From positions 62,001 to 126,000 of the forward strand of contig JAQBQE010000059.1 of assembly GCA_028287135.1 (NCBI GenBank): a stretch of 64,000 nucleotides of DNA. Direction: 5' to 3'. Origin of the DNA: Myxococcales bacterium (lineage in GTDB: Bacteria > Myxococcota_A > Polyangia > Haliangiales > Haliangiaceae). The notes under the pieces were generated by a model. That model saw only the letters and a program-made list of their open reading frames with translations. It was not told the origin of the DNA and did not search any database. Position numbers and translations under genes: made by a program. Of this stretch, positions 1 through 11,665 are shown piece by piece (the stretch's first letter is position 1; every line of letters starts with the position of its first letter).

Positions 1-1209
1 TGCCCAGCCTGGTGATCCTGGGAGCCCGTGGGCGATCGGCGCCGCCGAGGGCGGGCACACGAGCGTTCATCCCGAGCTAGGAACGCTCGACGACTTCGAT
101 CACTTCGTCGCGGCGGCACGCGATCGCAAGCTCGCCGTCGCGCTCGACATCGCGTTCCAGGCATCGCCCGATCACCCGTGGGTCAAGGAGCACCCGACCT
201 GGTTCAAGTCGCGCCCGGACGGCTCGATCCAGTACGCCGAGAACCCACCGAAGAAGTACCAGGACGTCTATCCCTTCGACTTCGAGAGCGCTGACTGGAA
301 GGCGCTGTGGGCCGGGCTACGCGACGTGTTCGTGTTCTGGGCCGAGCGTGGGATCCGCGTGTTCCGAGTCGACAATCCCCACACCAAGCCGCTGCCGTTC
401 TGGGAGTGGTGCTTGCGCGAGGTCCAGACCCGCTACCCCGATGCGATCTTCCTCAGCGAGGCGTTCACGCGTCCGAAGCTGATGTACGCCCTCGCCAAAA
501 GCGGGTTCTCTCAGTCGTACACGTACTTCACGTGGCGCACGACCAAGCCGGATCTGCAGAAGTATCTCGAGGAGATCACGCAGGTCGCCGAGTTCTACCG
601 CCCGAACTTCTGGCCGACGACGCCCGACATCTTCCCCGAGCACCTCGTGCACGGAGGACGCGGTGCGTTCGTGTCGCGGCTCGTGCTCGCGGCCACGCTG
701 TCGAGTAACTACGGCATCTACGGGCCGTCGTACGAGCTGATGGAGCACGTGCAGCGACCCGGCGTCGAGGAGCTCGCGCAGAACGAGAAGTATCAGCTCC
801 GCACGTGGGACCTCGAGCGGCCCGACAGCCTGCGGCACGTGATGGCCCGGCTCAACCAGATCCGGCGCGCGCATCCCGCACTCCACGGCAACCGCTCGCT
901 GCGGTTTCACCCGACCGACAACGAGCTACTGATCGCGTACAGCAAGCGCTCGCCCGATCGTTCCGATGTCGTGCTGTGCATCGTCAATCTCGATCCGCAT
1001 CACACGCACCGCGGCTGGGTCGAGCTCGATCTCGACGAGCTCGGCCTGCCCCACGACGAGGCGTACCAGGTCCACGATCTGCTGAGCGACGCGCGGTTCA
1101 CCTGGCGCGGTCGGCGGAACTTCGTCGAGCTCGACCCCCGCGTGATGTCCGCGCACGTCTTCGAGCTCCGCCGCTTCGTCCGTACCGAGAACCAGTTCGA
1201 GTATTTCCT

Positions 1210-1213
<4 letters not shown>
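1..1213 (+). CDS. glgE: Alpha-1,4-glucan:maltose-1-phosphate maltosyltransferase GlgE (3' part; 5' end outside window)
   Basis: GlgE moves maltose from maltose-1-phosphate onto the non-reducing end of alpha-glucans in the cytoplasm; it is a GH13 enzyme of the TreS-Pep2-GlgE-GlgB route. The frame is open from base 2, so the N-terminal domains lie outside the window and 403 codons remain. Visible GH13 features are the PWAIG segment followed by HTSVHPELGTL, the nucleophile region RVDNPHTKP (near base 372), the general acid in SEAFTRP (Glu at 458-460) and the conserved NEKYQLR stretch. The RVDNPHTKP signature separates GlgE from ordinary amylases. The stop overlaps the next start in ATGA, so it is the first visible gene of a coupled operon that also contains the enzymes that make its donor and branch its product. 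Identity is very probable; only the missing N-terminus limits it. Confidence 0.93.
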
Positions 1214-4538
<3,325 letters not shown>

Positions 4539-4542
<4 letters not shown>

Positions 4543-6473
4543 AGAAGACCGCGAAGGTGCATGCCGTGGCCGATCACCCTGAAGCGGGTGAGCATGGCTT
4601 CGGCGAGCTCGACGCGCACCTGATGCGCGAGGGCAAGCATCCTCGCCTGTACGAGAAGCTCGGCGCACATCCCGATGCGGCGGGCACGCAGTTCGCGGTG
4701 TGGGCACCGCACGCCAAGGCGATCAGCGTGATCGGCGACTGGAACCAGTGGACGCCGGGCGTGTCGCCGCTGCAGCCGATCGCGGATACAGGCGTCTGGC
4801 AGGGCAGGGTCGACGCGATCGGGCGGGGGGCGCTCTACAAGATCCACGTCACCTCGAAGCATCGCAACTACCAGGTCGCGAAGGCCGATCCGTTCGCGCT
4901 CCGCCACGAGGTGGCTCCCGGCACGGCGTCGGTGATCTGGACGATCGAAGACTACCTGTGGCGTGACGCGGTGTGGATGAAGACGCGTGGCCAGGTCTCG
5001 GATCGCTCGGCTCCGATGTCGATCTACGAGGTCCACCTCGGGTCGTGGATGCGCGTGCCCGAGGACGGCAATCGCTCGCTGACCTATCGCGAGATCGCGC
5101 CCAAGCTCGTCGATTACGTCAAGCAGCTCGGGTTCACCCACGTCGAGCTGATGCCGCTGACCGAGCACCCGTTCTTCGGCTCGTGGGGCTACGAGACCAC
5201 CGGCTACTTTGCCGCGACGTCGCGCTACGGCACGCCGGAAGATCTGATGGCGCTGATCGATGCGTTTCACCAGGCTGGAATCGCGGTGATCCTCGACTGG
5301 GTGCCCGCGCACTTCCCGACCGACGAGCATGGTCTGGTCTATTTCGACGGTACGCCGCTCTACGAGCATCCCGATCGCAAGCTCGGGTTCCACCCCGAGT
5401 GGGATACGTCGATCTTCGATTTCGGGCGCCAGGAGGTGCGGAGCTTCCTGCTATCGAGCGCACTGTTCTGGCTCGACAAGTTCCACATCGACGGACTGCG
5501 GGTCGATGGCGTCGCGTCGATGCTGTATCGCGACTACGGTCGCAAGCCGGGCGAGTGGATCCCGAACTCCAAGGGCGGCAACGAGTACTTCGAGGCGGTC
5601 GAGCTGCTGCAGCGGCTGAACGAGGCGATCGGGCGCGAGCAGCCCGATGCCGTCACGATCGCCGAGGAGTCCACGGCGTGGCCGAAGGTGACCCGGCCGG
5701 TCACCGACGGTGGGCTCGGGTTCGACTTCAAGTGGGACATGGGCTGGATGCACGACACGCTGACGTACTTCGCGCGTGATCCGATCCATCGCCGCCATCA
5801 CCACAACGAGCTGACCAAGCGCGGGATGTGGGCGTTCTCCGAGGCGTTCGTCCTCCCGCTCTCGCACGACGAGGTCGTGCACGGCAAAGGCTCGCTGCTC
5901 AACAAGATGCCGGGCGACCGCTGGCAGAAGTTCGCGAACCTTCGCCTGCTGCTCGCGTACATGTACTCGCAGCCCGGCAAGAAGCTGCTGTTCATGGGCT
6001 CGGAGCTCGCACCGTGGGGCGAGTGGAATCACGACAGCTCGCTCGACTGGCACCTGCTGAACGAGCCCTCGCATCGGCAGATCCAGCTGCTGGTCGGTAC
6101 CCTCAACCACCTCCATCGATCGCAGCGCGCGATGCACGAGCTCGACTGCGAGCCTGCCGGGCTTCACTGGCTCGACGCCGACGATGCCGAGCATTCCGTG
6201 CTGGCCTACGAGCGGGTCGGCAGGGATCCGAACGATCGGATCATCGCCGTTCACAACTTCACCCCGATCCCTCGCTACAACTACCGGATCGGCGTGGCGG
6301 TCCCCGGCGTCTACGACGAGCTGCTCAACACGGACTCGGTCGACTTCGGCGGCTCGGGGATGGGCAATCTCGGCTCGGTCGAGACGTCGCCGGCACGCGC
6401 GCATCGCCGCGAGGTCTCGATCAGCCTGACCCTGCCACCGCTGGGATCGCTGCTGCTGCGTCGTCGGAGCTGA
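4539..6473 (+). CDS. glgB: 1,4-alpha-glucan branching enzyme GlgB
   Basis: GlgB cuts alpha-1,4 chains and re-attaches them as alpha-1,6 branches, making the branched glucan that GlgE extends. The protein is 644 residues, shorter than the roughly 730 of two-module GlgB, and starts almost directly with a single CBM48 module (GTQFAVWAPHAKAISVIGDWNQWTPG), so the extra N1 module is absent. The GH13 domain shows nucleophile Asp323 (GLRVDGVASMLYRDY), acid/base Glu376 (IAEESTAWP) and the transition-state pair in LPLSHDEVVHGKGSL. The ATG at 4539 overlaps the previous stop (ATGA) and has GAGGA a few bases upstream, which decides the start. Last gene of the glgE operon; it converges on malQ with 46 bases between stops. 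Confidence 0.96.
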
Positions 6474-6519
6474 CGTCTGCGAAGACCTCGCTCGCCGTGA
6501 CCCGTCGGTCGCGCGCGGC

Positions 6520-8331
6520 CTAGCCGGCGCGAAGCCGCTCGACCAGGCCCGACTGCGATCCGCGCGCGGTGAGCGCGAGCGCGAGGGCGAGCGGCAAGTC
6601 GAGCACGTGCTCGCGCGCGCGATCGCGGCCGTACTGCACCGCGAAGTCCGCCGGCAGCCGAAGCCGCCAGTTCTCCTCGGAGACGGTGCCGGGTGCGTTG
6701 AAGCGCTCCTCGATCCCGAACAGATCGGCGAAGAAGATCGACACGTTCTCGGAGCGACACACGAACAGCTCGGCGAGCATCGCCGTCGCGAGGCGTCCGT
6801 TGCTGGTCGCCAGCGATGCCGCGACGTCGGGGGCCAGCGCGAGTCGCTGGGTCAAGTGCGCGATCCACGCCGCGCGCTTCTCGGCGCTGAACCCGCGGAT
6901 CAGCGTGAACACCGGAGCGGTGTCGTGATTGCCGAGCATGACCCAGTCCGCGGGCTCCACGTTCTCGGTCCGATAGACGTCGCGCGGGTTCGCGAGGTCG
7001 GCCTTCTGGGTGACGCGCCAGCGGCCGAGGCCGAAGCGCTGGAGCACCCGGTGCAGGGGCAGTGGCATCGTGCTCAGCACCTCGCAGCTGAGATCCGCGC
7101 GCGAGCGACCGTGGCGTTCGGCGGTCGCAGCGATCGCATCGAACAGGACGGCATAGCGGGACACCTGCTCGTCACCGAGCGAGCTCACCCACTCGTCGCT
7201 GTACCGCGCGCGCGAGAGATCGAGCTGGTCGGGCCGAGCGATCGCAAACCGGGCAAGCGCCGGGTGGTCCGGGAGGTCCGGCGACTCGAACAGGCGCGCG
7301 CCCATCCGCACGGCGTCCGCCGGATCGGCGGCCTGCGCGCGATACACCCACGGGCACACCAGGCCATGCGGGTGATCGAGGCGCAGGCTGTCGTACTCCG
7401 CGAACGCCTTGTCGACGCGCGCGATCACGAGCGCACGCGCCGCGCCATCGAGCTGATCGGGATCGAGCACCGGATAGTTCCAGGGCTGACCGTCGGGGTT
7501 GGTGCGGCTCGGCGGCGCGCCCATCACGTACTCGGGCAGGAACGAGCGCGCGTGCGCCCACTTGTCGGCCTCGGAGTAGCCGACCTGGAAGTCGCCGTAG
7601 AGCGCGAGGCCGTGCTGCGAGCACGTGATGCGAACACGCGCGTGCTCCTCGTGCGCGAGCAGCTGACCGAGTGCGTAGCGATCGATCGCACGCGCATGGA
7701 CCTGCATGAGCTCTGGGATCCGCGCGGCGGCGTGCGCCTGCTCTCCAGGCGCGGGATTCCACAGTCGCGCATCGTCGTCGGGCCAGTGGCGGAACGAGAC
7801 GCCGCCGCGCGATGCACACAGCGCGGCGAACAGCGCGTCGCTGTCGAGCCAGTGCGCGTGGGTCTCGCGGAAGCGCGCGAGTGCGGCCTGGAGGTCGGGT
7901 CGCGCACCGGCCGCGAGTCGGTCGTGCGCTTCCTCCACGATCCCGTGCGCCACGTCGTACGCGCGGCCGTGCTGCGCGGGACCGCCGGCGTGCTCGAGCG
8001 GCGCGGTGGCGAGCGTCTCGTCGCTGACGAGCCCGGAAAACGCGCCGCCCGCGCGCAGCGCGCCGAGCGAGATCGAGCCGATGTGTCGCGAGAAGATCGT
8101 TCCGTCGTACGGCGAGGGATTCTCGCGCGTGGTCTGACCTTGCGGGCCGAGCTGGATCCCGGTGAACCCGAGCTCGCGCGCGAATGCGAACAGGCGCTGC
8201 GCCGCCGCCGTCGAGGGTGAGCCGCGGCCGATGTCCTCCTCGGGATCCGACGGGAAGCTGACGTCGTGAATCGCGAGCAGCATCCTGCGCACGCCCAGCT
8301 CTGCGAGGGCAGCGTCGATCAGCGCGGACAT
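6520..8331 (-). CDS. malQ: 4-alpha-glucanotransferase (amylomaltase)
   Basis: GH77 disproportionating enzyme that moves glucan segments between maltodextrins in the cytoplasm. The 603-residue protein has the early segment [14 protein letters not shown], the nucleophile region [15 protein letters not shown], an acidic [11 protein letters not shown] segment where canonical MalQ has EDLG, and the GNHDTAPVF histidine-aspartate pair near the end. These match a divergent MalQ branch rather than plant-type DPE1, so the substrate range may differ. The start MSALIDAAL is preferred over an upstream in-frame ATG six codons earlier because the peptide before it is not conserved-looking. It is convergent with the glgE-treS-glgB operon and would recycle the short glucans released from that pathway. 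Confidence 0.86.
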   Translation of the reverse strand: MSALIDAALAELGVRRMLLAIHDVSFPSDPEEDIGRGSPSTAAAQRLFAFARELGFTGIQLGPQGQTTRENPSPYDGTIFSRHIGSISLGALRAGGAFSGLVSDETLATAPLEHAGGPAQHGRAYDVAHGIVEEAHDRLAAGARPDLQAALARFRETHAHWLDSDALFAALCASRGGVSFRHWPDDDARLWNPAPGEQAHAAARIPELMQVHARAIDRYALGQLLAHEEHARVRITCSQHGLALYGDFQVGYSEADKWAHARSFLPEYVMGAPPSRTNPDGQPWNYPVLDPDQLDGAARALVIARVDKAFAEYDSLRLDHPHGLVCPWVYRAQAADPADAVRMGARLFESPDLPDHPALARFAIARPDQLDLSRARYSDEWVSSLGDEQVSRYAVLFDAIAATAERHGRSRADLSCEVLSTMPLPLHRVLQRFGLGRWRVTQKADLANPRDVYRTENVEPADWVMLGNHDTAPVFTLIRGFSAEKRAAWIAHLTQRLALAPDVAASLATSNGRLATAMLAELFVCRSENVSIFFADLFGIEERFNAPGTVSEENWRLRLPADFAVQYGRDRAREHVLDLPLALALALTARGSQSGLVERLRAG

Positions 8332-8418
8332 CGAGCAGTCGTAGCACACCCTCGCGGTGCGCCAGCGCGGCTGCTCACAGGCTGCCTGCGAACGACAGGC
8401 CGATCACGTGATCGGTGA

Positions 8419-9033
8419 TCACGGGCACGAGCGCCGTGGTCGCTTCGGCAGGCGGGGCGGTCGTGAGCCGTGCAAGGTCGCGCCGTGGACCGGGACGTAG
8501 GTCAGCTCGTCGCCGGTTCGCGAGCTGCGCAGCAGCAGGCCTCCGCGACTCATGTCGCCGCGGCCGACGAAGGCATCGGGGAACACCAGCGCCGAGCCGA
8601 ACACGTCGAGCAGGGTCGAGATGTACTTGCCAGTCGCGATGCTGCCGAGCACGACGACGCGGGTGCCGGTGCCCGACGCGTGCTCGACCAGCTCGGCGTC
8701 GCGGCGAAGCGGGCGCACGAACGCGTCGCTCTCGATCGCGATCGTTCCCATCGTGCGCAGGTCGTCGGCCGTGATCCGGGTATCGGGCGAGCGAAGCCCG
8801 AGGCCGGGCGCCATCACCAGGGAGCCGGGCAGGGGCGCGGGTGGGCGGGCAAACGTCTGCGCGTAGACCAGCTTGCCGCGGAAGTAGAGCGCGGACAGCC
8901 AGGTGAAGATCTCCCCGAGCGCGGCGCCGTCGGCCCGGAGCTGCTGGCCCATCGGCGAGGTGCGCGACGTCACCAGCATCTCGGCGCGCCGTCCGCTGCA
9001 CCTCGCGGGACTGATCAGGAACACGGTCTTCAT
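8419..9033 (-). CDS. Conserved protein of unknown function (SPAR/SGRR motif family)
   Basis: A 204-residue protein I recognise only as a conserved unknown. It opens with KTVFLISPARCSGRRAEML, then GEIFTWLSALYFRGKLVYA, a VMAPGLGLRSPDT segment, a VVVLGSIATGKYI stretch that looks like a nucleotide-binding loop, and LVFPDAFVGRGDMSRGGLLLR, followed by ELTYVPV near the C-terminus. No signal peptide or membrane segment is visible, so it is probably cytoplasmic. It lies downstream of malQ's start on the same strand with about 90 bases between, and is divergent from the holin-X operon. The GSIATGK element might suggest nucleotide binding, but no reaction can be assigned. Start chosen at the first ATG. 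Confidence 0.75.
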   Translation of the reverse strand: MKTVFLISPARCSGRRAEMLVTSRTSPMGQQLRADGAALGEIFTWLSALYFRGKLVYAQTFARPPAPLPGSLVMAPGLGLRSPDTRITADDLRTMGTIAIESDAFVRPLRRDAELVEHASGTGTRVVVLGSIATGKYISTLLDVFGSALVFPDAFVGRGDMSRGGLLLRSSRTGDELTYVPVHGATLHGSRPPRLPKRPRRSCP

Positions 9034-9136
9034 GGTCGTGCCGTCTCGCGAGGTCTACCCGATCCGCCCATGGGCGCTACCGCTCGGCGTCGACTGCGCG
9101 CGCGTGCCACGCCGGTCGCTGCAGGTGGCCTGTGAG

Positions 9137-9161
9137 GTCGTTCGTCGCTGGCACGAACGAC
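9137..9161. promoter_or_regulatory. Perfect 9-bp inverted repeat between divergent genes
   Basis: GTCGTTCGT and ACGAACGAC form a perfect dyad with a 7-base spacer. It lies 104 bases upstream of one gene start (9033, minus strand) and 38 bases upstream of the other (9199, plus strand), overlapping a sigma-54-like element. The placement suits a repressor or activator site; a transcript hairpin is the alternative. No regulator gene is adjacent. Confidence 0.45.
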
Positions 9162-9163
9162 GC
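9149..9163 (+). promoter_or_regulatory. Candidate sigma-54 (-24/-12) promoter for the holin-X/AI-2E operon
   Basis: The bases TGGCACG-AACG-ACGC keep the invariant GG and GC elements at the exact spacing of the sigma-54 consensus (TGGCACG-N4-TTGC) and match the -24 half perfectly; the two T's of the -12 half are replaced by AC. The GC element ends 35 bases before the ATG at 9199. An FHA-sigma54 activator is encoded at 45748 in this window, but no link between them is shown. Confidence 0.4.
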
Positions 9164-9198
9164 AATGGGCTGCCAGGCGTTCCACCCTCGAGAGCACG

Positions 9199-9564
9199 AT
9201 GACCACCAACTTGCGCGACGCTGACCTGACCGACCTCGTAGCTGGTGTCGTCGAGGACGCCCGCAGCCTCGTCACCGCGGAGGTCGGCTCCTTGAAGCTC
9301 GAGCTGAGCGAGCGCCTGACCGATCTCGGCGACGCGATCCGGTCCTGGCTGATCGTGGCCTGCCTGGCGATCGTGACGACGGTGATCCTCGGCCTCGCGA
9401 TCGCAGCCACGCTGACCCAGGTCGGTGGGATGCCCTGGTACGGCGCGCTGTGGATCGTCACCGGCCTCGAGGTCTCGATCGTGATCGGGCTCGTGTTCCG
9501 CGCACGCGCGGAGAGCCGCAAGGTCGCCGCCGGCTCCAGCAACCCCACCAGCCAGCTCATCTAG
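9199..9564 (+). CDS. Holin-X / phage_holin_3_6 family membrane protein
   Basis: A 121-residue integral membrane protein of the family annotated as actinobacterial holin-X. An N-terminal amphipathic region (DLTDLVAGVVEDARSLVTAEVGSLKLELSERL) precedes two membrane helices, roughly residues 50-75 and 83-105, and a short charged tail. Despite the family name, these proteins are usually chromosomal and found with DUF883-type membrane proteins, not in prophages; no phage genes occur here. It opens a five-gene operon with small membrane proteins and an AI-2E-type permease, suggesting an envelope or stress role. Fold assignment is fairly sure; function is not known. Confidence 0.78.
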   Translation: MTTNLRDADLTDLVAGVVEDARSLVTAEVGSLKLELSERLTDLGDAIRSWLIVACLAIVTTVILGLAIAATLTQVGGMPWYGALWIVTGLEVSIVIGLVFRARAESRKVAAGSSNPTSQLI

Positions 9565-9589
9565 AGCCGAGCTCGTGAAGGAGACACCC

Positions 9590-9775
9590 ATGGCGAACAT
9601 GACAACGGCCACCGACGACCTCGCGCCCGAGCGCGACCTCGCTCCCCTCACGATCGGCTCTCGGATCGATGCGCTCGTGACCACGGTCAAGGCGCAGCCG
9701 CTCGCTGCGGTCGGCGTCGGGATCGTCGTCGGCTACGTGCTCGCTCGCCTGCTCAGGAGCACCCGTCGTGTCTGA
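9590..9775 (+). CDS. Small membrane protein, DUF883-like C-terminal anchor
   Basis: A 61-residue protein with a charged N-terminus and one membrane helix near the C-terminus (AQPLAAVGVGIVVGYVLARLL) ending in basic residues. The pattern, a Q-P-L-A-A-V-G-type helix followed by arginines, is that of the C-terminal anchor of DUF883/ElaB-type proteins, but the long helical N-terminal part of that family is missing. The start MANM is preferred over an ATG five codons upstream because a GAAGGAGA ribosome-binding site lies correctly before it. It overlaps the next gene by 8 bases, indicating coupled translation. Function unknown. Confidence 0.66.
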   Translation: MANMTTATDDLAPERDLAPLTIGSRIDALVTTVKAQPLAAVGVGIVVGYVLARLLRSTRRV

Positions 9776-10073
9776 CATCCCCAGCACGCCCAAGATCGAG
9801 GAGCTGCGCAGCCGCATTGGCGACAAGCTCGCCGAGATCCAGCGCCGCGCCGCACACGCGAAGGAGCTCGTGACGCCCTCGACCTACTGGAACAACCCGT
9901 GGGTGCGCCTCGGTCTCGGGGTCGTGATCGGCTACGCGTTCGGCAGTCGCCGCCGCGATGGCGACGGCTCGTCGCACGAGGGGCTGGTTCACTCGGTCGT
10001 GCGGTCCGGCCTCGGGGCCGCCGTCAGCGTACTCGTCGGTCGGACGCTCGCGCTTCCGCCCGGTGAGTCGTGA
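9768..10073 (+). CDS. Small membrane-associated protein of unknown function
   Basis: A 101-residue protein starting at GTG inside the end of the previous gene. It has an N-terminal helix rich in charged residues (KIEELRSRIGDKLAEIQRRAAHAKELV), then a glycine-rich hydrophobic stretch (WVRLGLGVVIGYAFGSRR) and a second one near the C-terminus (VRSGLGAAVSVLVGRTL). The layout resembles the preceding gene and DUF883-like proteins, so it probably sits peripherally or monotopically in the inner membrane. Its stop overlaps the following GTG in GTGA. No enzyme motif seen. Confidence 0.66.
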   Translation: MSDIPSTPKIEELRSRIGDKLAEIQRRAAHAKELVTPSTYWNNPWVRLGLGVVIGYAFGSRRRDGDGSSHEGLVHSVVRSGLGAAVSVLVGRTLALPPGES

Positions 10074-11350
10074 CCCGCGCGGTCTCTGCGCCCCCCTCCG
10101 ACGCACCCGAGCCCCGCAGAACCCTCCGCATCGAGCTCGCGCCTCAGACGATCTTCCTGATCGTCGGTGTGATCGCTGCGATCTGGCTCCTCGGTCAGCT
10201 CACCACGGTGCTGACCGTCGTGATCGTCGCGCTCGTCATGGTCGGCACGTTCGATCCCGTCGTCGCGTGGCTCGAGAAGCGAGGCTTCCAGCGAGGCCGC
10301 GCCCTCGTCCTCGTGTTCGTGCTCGCGGCGCTCGCACTCACCGCCGTGGTGTTGCTGATGGTGCCGCCACTGCTCTCGCAGGCCCTGCACATGATCGCGA
10401 ACGCACCGCAGGCTCGCGAACGAATCGTGGTGAGCCTCGCGGACCACAGCTGGGCCAAGCCGCTGGTCGCGACGATCCAGGACCTGCCGCTCGACGACAT
10501 CGGCGTGCGCGCCGGATCGGCGATGATCGGGTACTCGACCAAGCTGCTCGAGATGGTCGGCTACGGGATCTCGACGCTGTTCCTCGCGATCTATCTGCTC
10601 GCGGATCCGGTTCGCTCGAAGGGCCTGCTCTACGCGGTCGTCCCGCGTCACCATCACGTCAAGCTCGCGCGGATCCTGCTCGAGCTCAAGGTGATCGTCG
10701 GCGGCTACATGCGCGGTCAGCTGATCACGTCGCTATCGATCGCGGTGTTCGTGTTCGTGCTGCTGAAGATCCTCGGTGCGGAGAACGCACTCGCGATCGC
10801 GCTGTTCGCCGGCCTCACCGACATCATCCCGTTCGTCGGCGGCTACATCGCGAGCACGCCCGTGATCATCGCGGTGACCCCGCTCGGTGCGACGACCACC
10901 CTGGTCGTCGCGGGCATCATGTTCGTCTACCAGGAGTTCGAGAGCCGCATCCTCGTCCCCCGCGTCTACGGCCACGTGCTGCGACTGCCGCCCTCCGTCG
11001 TGCTGGTGGCCCTGCTGGTCGGAGGCACGCTCGCGGGCGTGCTCGGCGCGCTGCTCGCGCTTCCGATCGCCGCCGGTCTGCAGATGATGCTCCGTCAGCT
11101 GCACGTCGATCTGCCCGGCGCGCCATCCCGCGACGAGAGCCTCAAGCACCTCGACGACATCGCGGGCGAGGTCTACGAGCAGCTGACCGAGGGCGTTTCG
11201 GCCGCGGACGCAGGAACGATCGCGGATGACCTCGCCGGGGTCGCCAAGGCCTCCGAGGACGCCAGCGTCGTCGAGGTCCGGCAGCCACGCGACCGCGATG
11301 AGCCCGTGACACCGCTCCACGTCAGGGCGCCGGGCTATACGGGTCCCTGA
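10070..11350 (+). CDS. AI-2E family transporter (YdiK/PerM-type permease)
   Basis: A 426-residue polytopic membrane protein of the AI-2 exporter (PF01594) superfamily. About eight hydrophobic segments are visible: two early ones (TIFLIVGVIAAIWLL, VLTVVIVALVMVGTFDPVVAWLEKRG), a large soluble loop, then ISTLFLAIYLL, the characteristic GGYMRGQLITSLSIAVFVFVL, and the paired motif LFAGLTDIIPFVGGYIASTP that marks the family. The last helix pair (PPSVVLVALLVGGTLAGVLGALLALP) is followed by a charged cytoplasmic tail of about 90 residues, longer than usual. Members include quorum-signal exporters and Na+/H+ antiporters, so the substrate cannot be read from sequence. GTG start coupled to the previous gene by a 4-base overlap. 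Confidence 0.88.
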   Translation: MTRAVSAPPSDAPEPRRTLRIELAPQTIFLIVGVIAAIWLLGQLTTVLTVVIVALVMVGTFDPVVAWLEKRGFQRGRALVLVFVLAALALTAVVLLMVPPLLSQALHMIANAPQARERIVVSLADHSWAKPLVATIQDLPLDDIGVRAGSAMIGYSTKLLEMVGYGISTLFLAIYLLADPVRSKGLLYAVVPRHHHVKLARILLELKVIVGGYMRGQLITSLSIAVFVFVLLKILGAENALAIALFAGLTDIIPFVGGYIASTPVIIAVTPLGATTTLVVAGIMFVYQEFESRILVPRVYGHVLRLPPSVVLVALLVGGTLAGVLGALLALPIAAGLQMMLRQLHVDLPGAPSRDESLKHLDDIAGEVYEQLTEGVSAADAGTIADDLAGVAKASEDASVVEVRQPRDRDEPVTPLHVRAPGYTGP

Positions 11351-11356
11351 GGTCCC

Positions 11357-11602
11357 ATGAGCTTTGGAAAGAATCCCCACGTGGCGAAGGCAGAAGCCGC
11401 CGAGCAGAAGGCGACCAGCGCCAAGGATGCGTCGTCGTACGAGCGGGCCTGGCGCGATGCCGGCCGGCTCTGGGAACGCGCAGCGGACCGCGAGACGGAT
11501 GACAAGCGCCGGGTCCTGTACACCGCCAATGCCGAGCGCGCCCGCGCCAGCGCCGACGCCCCTCCGCCCGAGGACATGCCGTCGGATCCGAACCTGAACT
11601 GA
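11357..11602 (+). CDS. Small charged soluble protein, unknown
   Basis: An 81-residue, strongly hydrophilic protein with a central helical stretch rich in Arg, Glu and Ala (RAWRDAGRLWERAADRETDDKRR) and a proline-rich acidic tail. It starts six bases after the AI-2E gene stop, so it is very probably the last gene of that operon. The ATG is preceded by a GAGGT-type ribosome-binding site. No known domain is recognised and there is no signal peptide; a small cytoplasmic accessory protein is the most that can be said. Confidence 0.6.
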   Translation: MSFGKNPHVAKAEAAEQKATSAKDASSYERAWRDAGRLWERAADRETDDKRRVLYTANAERARASADAPPPEDMPSDPNLN

Positions 11603-11665
11603 CCTCCCCGGACGCTCGAGCGCGGGGTACGGCGGGGCAGGCCCGAGCACGCTAGACTGGGGTCC

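Noticed and set aside
8375..9001. Second minus-strand frame ending in LVPVITDHVIGLSFAGSL, suggesting a frameshift in the conserved unknown gene
   Set aside because: The first frame's own end (ELTYVPVHGATLHGSRPP...) fits what I recall of the family better, so the gene probably is intact.
9199..9564. Holin-like gene as sign of a prophage
   Set aside because: No capsid, tail, integrase or other phage gene nearby; holin-X proteins are commonly chromosomal.
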